41,884 nt of DNA, taken from assembly GCA_900316935.1 (NCBI GenBank), contig ONEW01000019.1, forward strand, positions 1 through 41,884. The letters run 5' to 3'. Positions 16,545-24,801 of the stretch are shown here, piece by piece. Position 1 is the first letter of the stretch, and the number at the start of each line of letters is the position of its first letter. Origin of the DNA: an uncultured Selenomonadales bacterium (GTDB lineage: Bacteria > Bacillota > Negativicutes > Acidaminococcales > Acidaminococcaceae). The position numbers were made by a program, and so were the translations under genes. The notes under the pieces are model-generated. The model ran no database searches. It saw nothing but the letters and a program-made list of their open reading frames with translations, and was not told the DNA's origin.

Positions 16545-16583
16545 ATGAAAGAAAGAACCGGCGGGCGCTTGTGCGCCCGGCCT
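16545..16583 (-). promoter_or_regulatory. Leader hairpin with U-rich tail (possible attenuator)
   Basis: In the leader of the prepilin peptidase gene the minus-strand RNA can fold CGGGCGC-ACAA-GCGCCCG and is followed by GGTTCTTTCTTTC. This resembles a weak intrinsic terminator lying between the promoter and the first gene. No alternative antiterminator was identified. Confidence 0.3.
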
Positions 16584-16618
16584 GTCTGCCGTAAAAATGA
16601 ACAGAAACAGGCAACATA

Positions 16619-16627
16619 ATTATACCA
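16619..16627 (-). promoter_or_regulatory. Extended -10 element for the pilus/RND operon
   Basis: TGGTATAAT on the minus strand is an extended -10 (TGn plus perfect TATAAT), about 105 bases before the prepilin peptidase start. No good -35 is seen, as is usual for extended -10 promoters. The rest of 16514-16876 holds the leader hairpin and the ppsA terminator, and no gene. Confidence 0.5.
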
Positions 16628-16728
16628 CAAATGCCGCCTGTTTGCGCCTTGTTTCACGCTGTCCGGCGCGGTTCGGAGCCCCTGTTTCCGCAAAGTTCAT
16701 ACTTATTTCAAATATGAAGCGGCAAAAC

Positions 16729-16772
16729 AAAAGACCTCCGGAATGGAATGCCGGGGCATTCCTTCCGGAGGT
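16729..16772 (-). terminator. ppsA rho-independent terminator
   Basis: The minus-strand RNA folds a long stem, CCTCCGGAAGGAATGC pairing with GCATTCCaTTCCGGAGG (one bulged base), followed by TCTTTTGTTTTG. It lies about 105 bases after the ppsA stop. A second hairpin without a U-tract (GCGGCAGC/GCTGCCGC, 16817-16844) lies between the stop and this terminator. Confidence 0.85.
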
Positions 16773-16876
16773 ACAGCGCATGTGCAGCCACATGCCGTTA
16801 TGTATACAGTCGGGGCGCGGCAGCTTCAGGACAGGCTGCCGCTGTCAGGATGGACGGTGCCGGTGCGGAACCGGCC

Positions 16877-19261
16877 TCACCATTCGATGTTTTCAGCTTC
16901 CTGGCGGCCTCTGTGCGTCATGGCATCGAGCAGGATGCGCTGTTCCACATGGGCGGCCAGTTTCTTCGTGAACTTGACTGTGTCGGGATTGACGGACATG
17001 CTGTCGATACCGCTCTTGATCAGGAATTCGCAGAATTCCGGATAGACGGACGGTGCCTGGCCGCAGATGGAGACGGTCTTGCCGTCCTTGTGGGCCACTT
17101 CAATCAGGTGACGGACGGCACGGCGTACAGCCAGATTGCGTTCGTCATAGATGGAGGCCACCGTGTCATTGTCGCGGTCACAGCCCAGAACCAGCATGGT
17201 CAGGTCGTTGGAACCGATGGAATAGCCGTCGACGAACTTGTTGAACTGATCGGCCAGGATGATGTTGGACGGAATTTCCGCCATCAGCCATACCTTGAAG
17301 TCCTTGCCGCGCTTCAGGCCCTGTTCCGCCATGATGGCCGTTACCTTTTCCGCTTCGTCAACGGTGCGGCAGAACGGAATCATGACATTCAGGTTCTTCA
17401 GGCCGTATTCTTCGCGGACTTTGCGGACAGCCTGGCATTCCAGCCGGAAGGCATCGATGTATTTCGGGTCGTAGTAGCGGGAGGCGCCGCGCCAGCCCAG
17501 CAGGGCGGACGGTTCATGAGGCTCGAACTCATCGCCGCCTTTCAGGTCGCGGTATTCGCTGGACTTGAAGTCGCTGAACCGCAGCGTGACCGGCCGCGGA
17601 CTCATGGCCTGGCATACCTTGCGGATGCCTTCGGACAGCATGTCCACGACCTTTTCCGGATGGCCCGTCTTAATCAGGTACAGCGGATGTTCGTGGATGT
17701 AGGTCGTCCAGATGAATTCCTCGCGCATCAGGCCGATGCCGTCGCAAGGCAGGGACGCATACTTCTCCGCCAGGTCCGGATCGCCCAGGTTCATATAGAT
17801 CTTCGTGCCCGTCGGCGGGAAGAATTCCGCCGTAACGGTGCCGGCTGCCGGAGCAGCAGCCGCCGGTTTTTCCGTTTCCAGGATGCCGTCGTAAACGACG
17901 CCGTGCGTGGCGTCAACCGTAATATCCTGGCCGTTCTTGATGGTCGTCGTTGCTGCGTCGCCGCGGCTCTTCGTGCCTACGATGCAGGGGATGCCCAGTT
18001 CGCGGGATACGATGGAGGCGTGGCAGGTCATGCCGCCGCTGTCCGTGACGATGGCCTGGGCCTTCTTCATAGCCGGAACCCAGTCGGGAGCGGTCATTTC
18101 CGTAACAAGGATTTCCCCCTGCTTGAATTCACCGATGTCGGCCGGATCCAGGATGACGTGTGCTTTGCCCGAAACCAGGCCCGGGCTGGCCGGTGCGCCT
18201 TTTACAACAACCTTCTTTTCCGTGGCGGGTACAGCTCCCTTCTCTTCTTTCTGTGCATTCTGCGCTTTGCGGCGGGACCAGACGGTTTCCGGACGGGCCT
18301 GGAGGATCCAGACCTTGCCGTCCCGTTCGTCAATGCCCCATTCCATATCCATGTAGCAACCGTAATGTTTTTCAATCTTGACGGCATACCCGGCCAGCTC
18401 GACGATCTGCTCGTCCGTCAGTTTCTGCTGCCTGCCTTCCTCTTCGGGCACGCGGACTTCCTCCACGTCGCCGCCGGGTTTGCGGATCAGTTTGACTTCC
18501 TGCGGGTTGACCGTCTTTTCGACAATCTGCAGGGTCTTTTTATCGACCAGGTAATCATCGGGTGTAACCGTGCCCTGGACCACATATTCGCCCAGGCCGT
18601 AGGCACCTTCGATCAATACATTCTTATCCTCGCCGTTGGCCACGTTCACCGTGAACATGACGCCGGCGGCCTGGGAATGGACCATCATCTGGATGACGGC
18701 CGACAGGGCCACGTCCAGATGGTCGAAACCCTGTTTCTCCCGATAGTATACGGCACGGTCCGTAAAGCACGAAGCATAGCATTCCTTGACTTTGCGGATG
18801 ACCATGTCGGCGCCGTGCACGTTCAGGTAGGTATCCTGCTGGCCGGCGAAGCTGGCATCGGGCAGGTCCTCCGCCGTGGCAGAAGAACGGACGGCCACAT
18901 AGGGATCCGTTTCATGGAGCTTCCCGCCCAGTTCGCCATATGCCTTGGTAATGGCTTCCTGCAGGTCCTGCGGCATTTCCTCGTCCATGATGGCCTGGCG
19001 CAGCTGTGCACTGACATCGCGCAGCAGGACCGTGTTTTCCACGTCCGTCAGCTGGCCGATCAGGTCGGCCATCTTCTTCTTCAGGCCGGTCTTCTCAATG
19101 AAATAACGGTACGCATACGCGGTGGTGGCAAAACCGTACGGCACAGGAACATCCGTCTTGGCGGTCATCTCCCCCAGGGAAGAGGATTTGCCGCCGACAA
19201 TGGCGACATCTTTGCGCTCCATCTGTTCGAACCACAACAGGTACTGTTTTTCTTTGTCCAT
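16877..19261 (-). CDS. ppsA: Phosphoenolpyruvate synthase
   Basis: This cytosolic enzyme converts pyruvate, ATP and water to PEP, AMP and phosphate, the entry to gluconeogenesis from lactate or amino acids. It has 794 residues, as usual. Order of parts: ATP-grasp domain (VGGKSSSLGEM at about 20, RSSATAEDLPDASFAGQQ), the phosphohistidine swivel domain with SGGMTCHASIVSRELGIPCIVG (catalytic His near 414), and the PEP-binding barrel with SICGQAPS (catalytic Cys near 733). ATG 19261 has AAAAGGAG upstream; a longer in-frame start (19309) would include the promoter. In many Firmicutes this slot after glyS holds PEP/pyruvate metabolism genes with a DUF299 regulatory kinase; no such regulator is seen here. 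Two promoters and a palindrome precede it. Confidence 0.95.
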   Translation of the reverse strand: MDKEKQYLLWFEQMERKDVAIVGGKSSSLGEMTAKTDVPVPYGFATTAYAYRYFIEKTGLKKKMADLIGQLTDVENTVLLRDVSAQLRQAIMDEEMPQDLQEAITKAYGELGGKLHETDPYVAVRSSATAEDLPDASFAGQQDTYLNVHGADMVIRKVKECYASCFTDRAVYYREKQGFDHLDVALSAVIQMMVHSQAAGVMFTVNVANGEDKNVLIEGAYGLGEYVVQGTVTPDDYLVDKKTLQIVEKTVNPQEVKLIRKPGGDVEEVRVPEEEGRQQKLTDEQIVELAGYAVKIEKHYGCYMDMEWGIDERDGKVWILQARPETVWSRRKAQNAQKEEKGAVPATEKKVVVKGAPASPGLVSGKAHVILDPADIGEFKQGEILVTEMTAPDWVPAMKKAQAIVTDSGGMTCHASIVSRELGIPCIVGTKSRGDAATTTIKNGQDITVDATHGVVYDGILETEKPAAAAPAAGTVTAEFFPPTGTKIYMNLGDPDLAEKYASLPCDGIGLMREEFIWTTYIHEHPLYLIKTGHPEKVVDMLSEGIRKVCQAMSPRPVTLRFSDFKSSEYRDLKGGDEFEPHEPSALLGWRGASRYYDPKYIDAFRLECQAVRKVREEYGLKNLNVMIPFCRTVDEAEKVTAIMAEQGLKRGKDFKVWLMAEIPSNIILADQFNKFVDGYSIGSNDLTMLVLGCDRDNDTVASIYDERNLAVRRAVRHLIEVAHKDGKTVSICGQAPSVYPEFCEFLIKSGIDSMSVNPDTVKFTKKLAAHVEQRILLDAMTHRGRQEAENIEW

Positions 19262-19300
19262 CTTGATTGCTCCTTTTGCTGCTGTTTCAAATTTGAATAA

Positions 19301-19329
19301 GTTATACAATATCGAAGTTCATTCCTCAA
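19301..19329 (-). promoter_or_regulatory. ppsA proximal promoter (P2)
   Basis: TTGAGG (19324-19329), 17-base spacer, TATAAC (19301-19306) on the minus strand, about 40 bases before the ppsA ATG. Five of six bases match the -10 consensus and four of six the -35. Its -35 abuts the 18-bp palindrome. Confidence 0.6.
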
Positions 19330-19346
19330 TATAGTATATACTATAT
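19329..19346. promoter_or_regulatory. 18-bp perfect palindrome, candidate operator for ppsA
   Basis: ATATAGTATATACTATAT is identical to its reverse complement. It covers the -10 of the upstream promoter (19340-19345) and touches the -35 of the downstream one. The position suits a dimeric repressor acting on both. The regulator is not recognised. Confidence 0.55.
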
Positions 19347-19368
19347 CATCATCAGGCCCACTTTTCAA
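19340..19368 (-). promoter_or_regulatory. ppsA distal promoter (P1)
   Basis: TTGAAA (19363-19368), 17-base spacer, TATAGT (19340-19345) on the minus strand. The -10 lies inside the 18-bp palindrome. It starts just after the glyS stop at 19395; no terminator separates glyS from ppsA. Confidence 0.6.
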
Positions 19369-19394
19369 GAGGATATGCCGCAATTTTTTCTATG

Positions 19395-21449
19395 TCACAG
19401 GACGAGTCTGGACAGGTCGCCGACGCAGTTCAGCATCTTCTGGACTCCGGCCAGCAGGGCCAGGCGGTTGTTCTTGACCGCCTCGTCCTTGTCCATGACC
19501 ATCACGTCGTCGAAGAACTTGTTGACCGGATCGATCAGTTCCAGCGGCAGGAGGGACGCTTCGCCGTATTCGTGGCGTACCACCAGGGCCAGCACTTTGT
19601 CGCCCAGGCCCTTGCCCGCATCGAAGAGCGCCTGTTCGGCCGGTTCCTTGAACAGGTCCGGATTGACCTCGACGGGGTTCGTGATCTTGCCGCACAGGTT
19701 GGTGACGCGCACGGCAGCCTGCACGATGGCCGGCGCCTTGGCGTCATGGACGAACTGCTGCAGTGCCTGGGCACGCAGGTACAGGTCGTACACATCGTCA
19801 TTCTTCATATCGGCCAGCACCGCATCGATGACATCATAGCGGATACCCTGCTCCAGCAGCAGGTTGCGGAAACGCAGGCGCAGGAACTCGGACACCTGCA
19901 GGAGCAGGTCCTTCAGCGTGCCCTGCTCCACCTTCAGCAGGAACATGGCGGACCCGAAGATCTTGCGCAGGCCCAGATGGTACTTGCCGTCGATCAGGAT
20001 GTTGATGATGCCCAGGGCCTGGCGGCGCATGCCGAAGGGGTCCTGGGAACCTGTGGGTGCCTTGCCGCGGCTGAAGGTAGCCGAAATGTTGTCCACCTTG
20101 TCCGCAATGGAAAGGATGCGGCCGATTTCCGTGCCGGGCAGCGCGTCGCCGGCGAAACGGGGCTGGTACTGTTCGGCGATCCCCGTGCAGACATCTTCCT
20201 TCTCCCCGTCCAGGCGGGCATAGTCGCGGCCCATGATGCCCTGCAGTTCCGTGAACTCCGTCACCATGCCGGTCACCAGATCGCACTTGCTCAGTTCCGC
20301 GGCCCGCTTCAGGTCGGTCAGGTCGCACCTGTCTTCCAGCAGGAAATGGATGCCTTCGACCAGGGACATCAGGCGCTGGCTCTTGTCGTACATGTTGCCC
20401 AGGCCTTCCTGGAAGACGACGGTCTTCGTCTTTTCCGCATAGCCGGACAGCGGTTTCTTGCGGTCCTCGTTGAAGAAGAATTCCGCGTCGGCCAGGCGGG
20501 CACGCAGCACGCGCTCATTGCCGCGGACCACGTTCTCCAGGTACTCCTTGCCGCCGTTGCGGACGGCGATGAACTTGTTCAGCAGCTTCCCGTCCTTGCC
20601 GCGGACCGGGAAATAACGCTGATGGTCCCGCATAGGCGTGATGATGGCCGCCTCGGGCAGGGCCAGGTATTTTTCCTCGAACTTGCCGCACAGGGCGGTC
20701 GGGTATTCCACCAGATAGGTGACTTCTTCCAGCAGGTCCGGCCGGACTTCCGCTTCGCCGCCTTCTTCGCGCGCCAGTTCCGTAATCTGCCGGCGGATCA
20801 TTTCGCGGCGCTTGTCCTGATTGACGATGACGAAGTGTTCCGCCATCACCGTTTCATACTCGTCGGCCGACGGAATCACCACCTTGCCCGTACTCAGGAA
20901 GCGGTGTCCCATGGACTCGTTGCCGGACTGCACGTCCGTCACGGACACAGGGATGACTTCCGTACCGAACAGGGCGACGAGCCAGCGGAGCGGGCGCAGA
21001 AAACGGAAATCGAAATCCGCCCAGCGCATATGGTTGGGGAACGGGATATTGTGCAGGATGTCATCCAGCACGGCAGGCAGCATCTCCTTCGTCTGCTTGC
21101 CCTGGGTATGCCTGACGGCGTACACGTAATCGTCCTTCACGGTCAGGTCCTTCACATCGACGCCTTTGCCGCGGGCAAAGCCCGTGGCGGCCTTCGTGGG
21201 CTGGCCGTCCTTGAAGGCGATTTTCACGGACGGGCCCTTGAACTCCTCTTCCGTGTCGGCCTGCGCTTCGGCCACACCATCCGCCAGAATGGCCAGACGG
21301 CGCGGCGTGCCGTATACGGTGATGCTGTCAAAGGGGATGTGCTGTTCATCGAACTTCTTCTCCACCAATTCCTTCAGATCCACGAGGATGCGGGGCATAT
21401 AGTCGGCCGGTAATTCTTCCGTACCGATTTCAAACAGTAAGTTTTTCAT
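19395..21449 (-). CDS. glyS: Glycyl-tRNA synthetase beta subunit
   Basis: The beta subunit of the bacterial alpha2beta2 glycyl-tRNA synthetase, 684 residues (family about 690). It starts [18 protein letters not shown], the family's hallmark, contains an HD-like middle region and ends with an anticodon-binding/DALR-type domain (about 580 onward, FLRLRFRNLLLEQGIRYDVIDAVLA). It recognises tRNA-Gly and works with GlyQ. ATG 21449 has GAAGGGAGAG upstream and overlaps the glyQ stop by one base (TAATG), so translation is coupled. Expression is controlled with glyQ by the T-box at 22352-22556. Confidence 0.97.
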   Translation of the reverse strand: MKNLLFEIGTEELPADYMPRILVDLKELVEKKFDEQHIPFDSITVYGTPRRLAILADGVAEAQADTEEEFKGPSVKIAFKDGQPTKAATGFARGKGVDVKDLTVKDDYVYAVRHTQGKQTKEMLPAVLDDILHNIPFPNHMRWADFDFRFLRPLRWLVALFGTEVIPVSVTDVQSGNESMGHRFLSTGKVVIPSADEYETVMAEHFVIVNQDKRREMIRRQITELAREEGGEAEVRPDLLEEVTYLVEYPTALCGKFEEKYLALPEAAIITPMRDHQRYFPVRGKDGKLLNKFIAVRNGGKEYLENVVRGNERVLRARLADAEFFFNEDRKKPLSGYAEKTKTVVFQEGLGNMYDKSQRLMSLVEGIHFLLEDRCDLTDLKRAAELSKCDLVTGMVTEFTELQGIMGRDYARLDGEKEDVCTGIAEQYQPRFAGDALPGTEIGRILSIADKVDNISATFSRGKAPTGSQDPFGMRRQALGIINILIDGKYHLGLRKIFGSAMFLLKVEQGTLKDLLLQVSEFLRLRFRNLLLEQGIRYDVIDAVLADMKNDDVYDLYLRAQALQQFVHDAKAPAIVQAAVRVTNLCGKITNPVEVNPDLFKEPAEQALFDAGKGLGDKVLALVVRHEYGEASLLPLELIDPVNKFFDDVMVMDKDEAVKNNRLALLAGVQKMLNCVGDLSRLVL

Positions 21450-22327
21450 TATTTGCTCTCTCCCTTCAGCAGCGGGAACCCCTGGGCTTCCCTTTGTTCC
21501 ACATAAGCCTTTGCGCACAGGCGGGCCAGGCGGCGTACACGGCCGATGTAGGCGGCACGTTCGCTGACACTGATCGCGCCCCGGCTGTCCAGCAGATTGA
21601 AGGTGTGGGAGCATTTCAGGACGTAATCATAGGCAGGACGGATGTTGCCCGTGGCGACGATGCGTTCCGCTTCTTTTTCAAATTTTTCGAACATATCGAA
21701 GAGCATGTCCGTATCGGCCAGCTGGAATGCGTACCAGGACTGCTCCACCTCGTTCTGATGGAACACGTCGCCGTAGGTCACGTTATCGACCCACTTCACG
21801 TCGTATACGTTTTCCACGCCCTGGATATACATGGCGATACGCTCCAGGCCGTACGTGATTTCCACGGCCACCGGCTTGATGTCCAGGCCGCCGACCTGCT
21901 GGAAATAGGTGAACTGCGTAATCTCCATGCCGTCCAGCCAGACTTCCCAGCCCAGGCCCCAGGCGCCCAGCGTCGGGGATTCCCAGTTATCCTCCACGAA
22001 GCGGATGTCATGTTCCTCCTGCTTGATGCCCAGTGCGGCCAGGCTCTGCAGATACAGGTCCTGGATGTCCTCCGGCGACGGTTTGATGATGACCTGGAAC
22101 TGATGGTGCTGGAACAGGCGGTTCGGGTTGTCGCCGTAGCGGCCGTCGGCCGGGCGGCGGGACGGTTCCACATAGGCCACGCGCCACGGTTCCGGTCCCA
22201 AGACCCGCAGGAAGGTCGAGGGGTTCATCGTGCCGGCGCCCTTCTCAATGTCGTAGGGCTGCGCCAGTATGCAGCTCTGTTCGGACCAAAACTTCTGCAA
22301 CGTTAAAATGATCTGTTGAAAATCCAT
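21449..22327 (-). CDS. glyQ: Glycyl-tRNA synthetase alpha subunit
   Basis: The catalytic alpha subunit that activates glycine and charges tRNA-Gly, 292 residues, cytosolic. Family segments are [19 protein letters not shown] at the start, [37 protein letters not shown] (class II ATP site) and [23 protein letters not shown] 22327 is chosen over one five codons upstream because GGAGGAGG lies 6 bases before it. It is preceded by a Gly T-box and a consensus promoter. Confidence 0.97.
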   Translation of the reverse strand: MDFQQIILTLQKFWSEQSCILAQPYDIEKGAGTMNPSTFLRVLGPEPWRVAYVEPSRRPADGRYGDNPNRLFQHHQFQVIIKPSPEDIQDLYLQSLAALGIKQEEHDIRFVEDNWESPTLGAWGLGWEVWLDGMEITQFTYFQQVGGLDIKPVAVEITYGLERIAMYIQGVENVYDVKWVDNVTYGDVFHQNEVEQSWYAFQLADTDMLFDMFEKFEKEAERIVATGNIRPAYDYVLKCSHTFNLLDSRGAISVSERAAYIGRVRRLARLCAKAYVEQREAQGFPLLKGESK

Positions 22328-22351
22328 GGTTTCCTCCTCCAAGTGGTGTTA

Positions 22352-22556
22352 CAAAAACAAAAACTCCGTTCCTGTAACATCGGAATGTTACAGGGACGGA
22401 GATGATTCCGCGGTTCCACCCTGCTTGGCTGCGCTGGCAGCCCGCCTCAATGATGTTCGGTTGGATGCTCGAAGGTGCCTTCCCCCGCTGTTGCCGCCTT
22501 GCACCGGCGCGGCTCGCTGAAGGTGCGGGTTACTCGTCCTTTTCATCGCATAAAGA
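22352..22556 (-). ncRNA. Glycine T-box riboswitch leader
   Basis: The minus-strand leader carries the T-box core AGGGTGGAACCGCGG (about 22408-22422) followed by a terminator (CTCCGTCCCTGTAACAT.../...ATGTTACAGGAACGGAG, 22364-22401, then a T-rich tract 22352-22363). Stem I features upstream include GACGAGTAACC, an AGCGAGC segment and GAAGGCACC. By analogy with short Firmicutes T-boxes, GGC at 22477-22479 is the specifier, matching tRNA-Gly(GCC). Uncharged tRNA-Gly would pair with the specifier and the T-box and prevent termination, switching on glyQS. Confidence 0.9.
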
Positions 22557-22557
22557 C

Positions 22558-22586
22558 ATTATAGGGAGTTACGGCCTATTTGTCAA
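22558..22586 (-). promoter_or_regulatory. glyQS promoter (perfect consensus)
   Basis: TTGACA (22581-22586), 17 bases, TATAAT (22558-22563) on the minus strand: both hexamers and the spacing are consensus. The -35 lies inside the last codons of recO (V-D-K-stop). Confidence 0.9.
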
Positions 22587-23418
22587 CCGCTGCCGCGGGC
22601 CGGGCCGTGTCCCCGACCTGCCGCAGGAACTCCAGGCTCCGCAGGGGACGGTCCGTCTGATACAGCAGATAGGCGTGGACGATGTATTCCAGCTCCATCA
22701 GGTCCCGCCCCTGGATACGGAACGCTTCCGGCCGTTCCAGATCCATCAGACGCAGTTTCTGCCACAGCTCCCGCACGGCGGCGCGCAGGGGCGGCAGGCC
22801 CGGTACGGCGTCCGACCCGTCCCCTTCCGCCACCTTCCGGTCCCCGCTGCCGATACGCTGCGTCAGGACACTGCGGAAGGCGCCGTAGCAGTTCTGGCAG
22901 ATGAGGCCGCCCTGTTCGCAGCTGAAATAGGCGTCTTCGTCCGTCGGGTTGCTGCAGTGGACGCAGACCTCGTAGACCGGACCGATACCGCACAAATCGA
23001 GCAGTTTCAGGATGAAGGCCAGGGCCACGATGCGCGGGTTGCGCTGCTGGAGCAGCGCCAGGGCCTGCACCAGCAGTTCAAAAACCGCTTCCTGCCCTTC
23101 GCCCTGCTCCGTCAGCTGTTCCGTCACCTCGGCCATGAGCGACGCATACCCCAGCTGGGGCAGCGTAAACTGCGGCAGCTGCGCCGCCAGTTCGCAATTC
23201 TTCAGCTTATCCACCCGGGCGCCCGTATAGAACGAGGCGTTCAGCTTAGCGAACGGCTGGACCAGGCGCCCTGCCGCACTCTTGGCAAAGCGCGCGCCGT
23301 AGGCCAGGAAGACCGTCTTCCCGTGGTGACGCGAAAAGCAGACAGCGTATTTATCCGCTGTCTGCCAGTTTTTCACTTGTAGAATCAGGACTTCGTCCGT
23401 ATATGACTCTGCAGGCAT
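22576..23418 (-). CDS. recO: DNA repair protein RecO
   Basis: RecO loads RecA onto SSB-coated single strands with RecR (RecFOR pathway) and anneals complementary strands. The 280-residue protein has the N-terminal OB fold (DEVLILQVKNWQTADKYAVCFSRHHGKTVFLAYGARFAKS), a helical domain and the zinc finger CVHC...CQNC (about 152-178) found in Gram-positive RecO. The start ATG 23418 has GAGG upstream and lies 3 bases after the CorC-like stop. It is last in its operon; the glyQS promoter overlaps its end and no separate terminator is seen. Confidence 0.93.
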   Translation of the reverse strand: MPAESYTDEVLILQVKNWQTADKYAVCFSRHHGKTVFLAYGARFAKSAAGRLVQPFAKLNASFYTGARVDKLKNCELAAQLPQFTLPQLGYASLMAEVTEQLTEQGEGQEAVFELLVQALALLQQRNPRIVALAFILKLLDLCGIGPVYEVCVHCSNPTDEDAYFSCEQGGLICQNCYGAFRSVLTQRIGSGDRKVAEGDGSDAVPGLPPLRAAVRELWQKLRLMDLERPEAFRIQGRDLMELEYIVHAYLLYQTDRPLRSLEFLRQVGDTARPAAAVDK

Positions 23419-23421
23419 CGT

Positions 23422-24690
23422 TTACCTCTGTTCTTCCGGCTTTTCCAGGCGTTCCGCCTTGACGCGTTCCACCCGCAGGTGGTCCATGCGGAGGATCGTG
23501 AAGCGCCAGCCGCCGGCTTCCACTTCGTCGCCGACGACGGGTTTGCGGCCCAGTACGCCGAACATATAGCCGCCGATGGTGTCATCCTCATCGGCATCTT
23601 CCAGATTCAGGGGCAGCACGTCGGCCAGCTCCTCCAGCAGCACTTCGCCATCCAGCTCGTAACTGCCGTCTGCCAGGGGAACGATTTCCGCCGTCTCCGG
23701 CAGGTCATGCTCGTCCTGGATTTCACCGATGATCTCCTCCACCAGGTCTTCCAGCGTCAGCAGCCCCGTCGTGCCGCCGTACTCGTCGACGACGACGGCG
23801 ATCTGGATATGTTTTTCCTGCATCTGCTGCATGACCTTCGCGCCGCTCATGTTTTCCGAAACCACGAGGATCTTGCGCATGATGGCGCGCAGGTCGAAAG
23901 CGTCCTCGTCGGTGCGGTCCATGAGGTCGCGCACGTGGATCATGCCCAACACGTGGTCCTTGTCCTCTTCGCAGAGGGGATACCGCGTATGACAGCTCTC
24001 CCGGATCGTGTCCAGGTTTTCCCGGAGCGGGTCGTCCACGAACAGGCAGACCATGTCCTGCCGCGGAATCATGACTTCGCGCGCCACGCGGTCGTTGAAT
24101 TCGAGCACATTGTCAATCAGGGTGCTTTCCACCTTGTCCAGTTCGCCGTGCTTCTCGCTGGCGTTGACGATGCGCCGCAGTTCTTCCTCACTGCGGGCGA
24201 TATCTTCCACCGGGGCAGGATGGACGCCGGACAGCCGGACCAGGCCCCGCGCCAGGGCGGACGTAATGACCACGAGGGGATAAAAGACGAAGCGCGTGAA
24301 CCGCAAGGTCAGCCCCATGGAGAGAAAGACCTCTTCGGTCCGGCCCACCACGAACAGGCGCGGCACCAGTTCCGCCAGGGACACGTGCAGAATCACGATG
24401 ATCAGGAGCGCACAGAACAGTTCCAGCGGCCAGCCGCCAGGGAACGCCTTCCCGCCACACAGGAACGCCAGGCCGTGCGCCAGCACGGGCCCGCCGTACC
24501 AGCCCAGCAGGATGGAGGCCGCCGTGATGCCGATCTGCACCGCACTGGCAAAACTGGCCTTGCGGTCCAGGACGGACAGCATGGCCCCGGCTTTCTCATT
24601 GCCGCCTTCCGCCATTTCCTCCAGCTTGCCGCGGCGGATCTTGAACAGCGAGATTTCCGCCATGACCAGACGGGCGTTTATGAAAATCAA
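23422..24690 (-). CDS. CNNM/CorC-type membrane protein (DUF21-CBS-CBS-CorC)
   Basis: A hemolysin-family membrane protein, related to CorC/YhdP and CNNM ion-transport proteins (probably magnesium or other cation efflux). Parts: DUF21 membrane domain (residues 1 to about 170), two CBS domains (about 180-320, including MIPRQDMVCLFVDD and VVVDEYGGTTGLLTLEDLVEEIIGEIQDE) and the CorC/HlyC domain at the end. The start is uncertain. TTG 24690 has no ribosome site and would cut the first helix. The same frame stays open to a stop at 24760-24762 and encodes a family-like N-terminus, DGFPWEACLKPAAIILILIF. An AAGGGGGAGAGG site (about 24751-24761) points to initiation at an ATC codon at 24742-24744, or to an unseen base change. 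Confidence 0.85.
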   Translation of the reverse strand: MIFINARLVMAEISLFKIRRGKLEEMAEGGNEKAGAMLSVLDRKASFASAVQIGITAASILLGWYGGPVLAHGLAFLCGGKAFPGGWPLELFCALLIIVILHVSLAELVPRLFVVGRTEEVFLSMGLTLRFTRFVFYPLVVITSALARGLVRLSGVHPAPVEDIARSEEELRRIVNASEKHGELDKVESTLIDNVLEFNDRVAREVMIPRQDMVCLFVDDPLRENLDTIRESCHTRYPLCEEDKDHVLGMIHVRDLMDRTDEDAFDLRAIMRKILVVSENMSGAKVMQQMQEKHIQIAVVVDEYGGTTGLLTLEDLVEEIIGEIQDEHDLPETAEIVPLADGSYELDGEVLLEELADVLPLNLEDADEDDTIGGYMFGVLGRKPVVGDEVEAGGWRFTILRMDHLRVERVKAERLEKPEEQR

Positions 24691-24801
24691 GATTAAGATG
24701 ATGGCTGCCGGTTTCAGGCAAGCTTCCCACGGGAAACCGTCGATAAGTCCTCTCCCCCTTCACAACGAATGACGCCGGCCGCGGCCGCCCTGCGGACTGC
24801 C

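Noticed and set aside
19329..19346. The ppsA palindrome as a CcpN operator, given that ccpN lies near glyS in Bacillus
   Set aside because: It does not contain the G at the required place of the CcpN site as I remember it, and no ccpN gene is present here.
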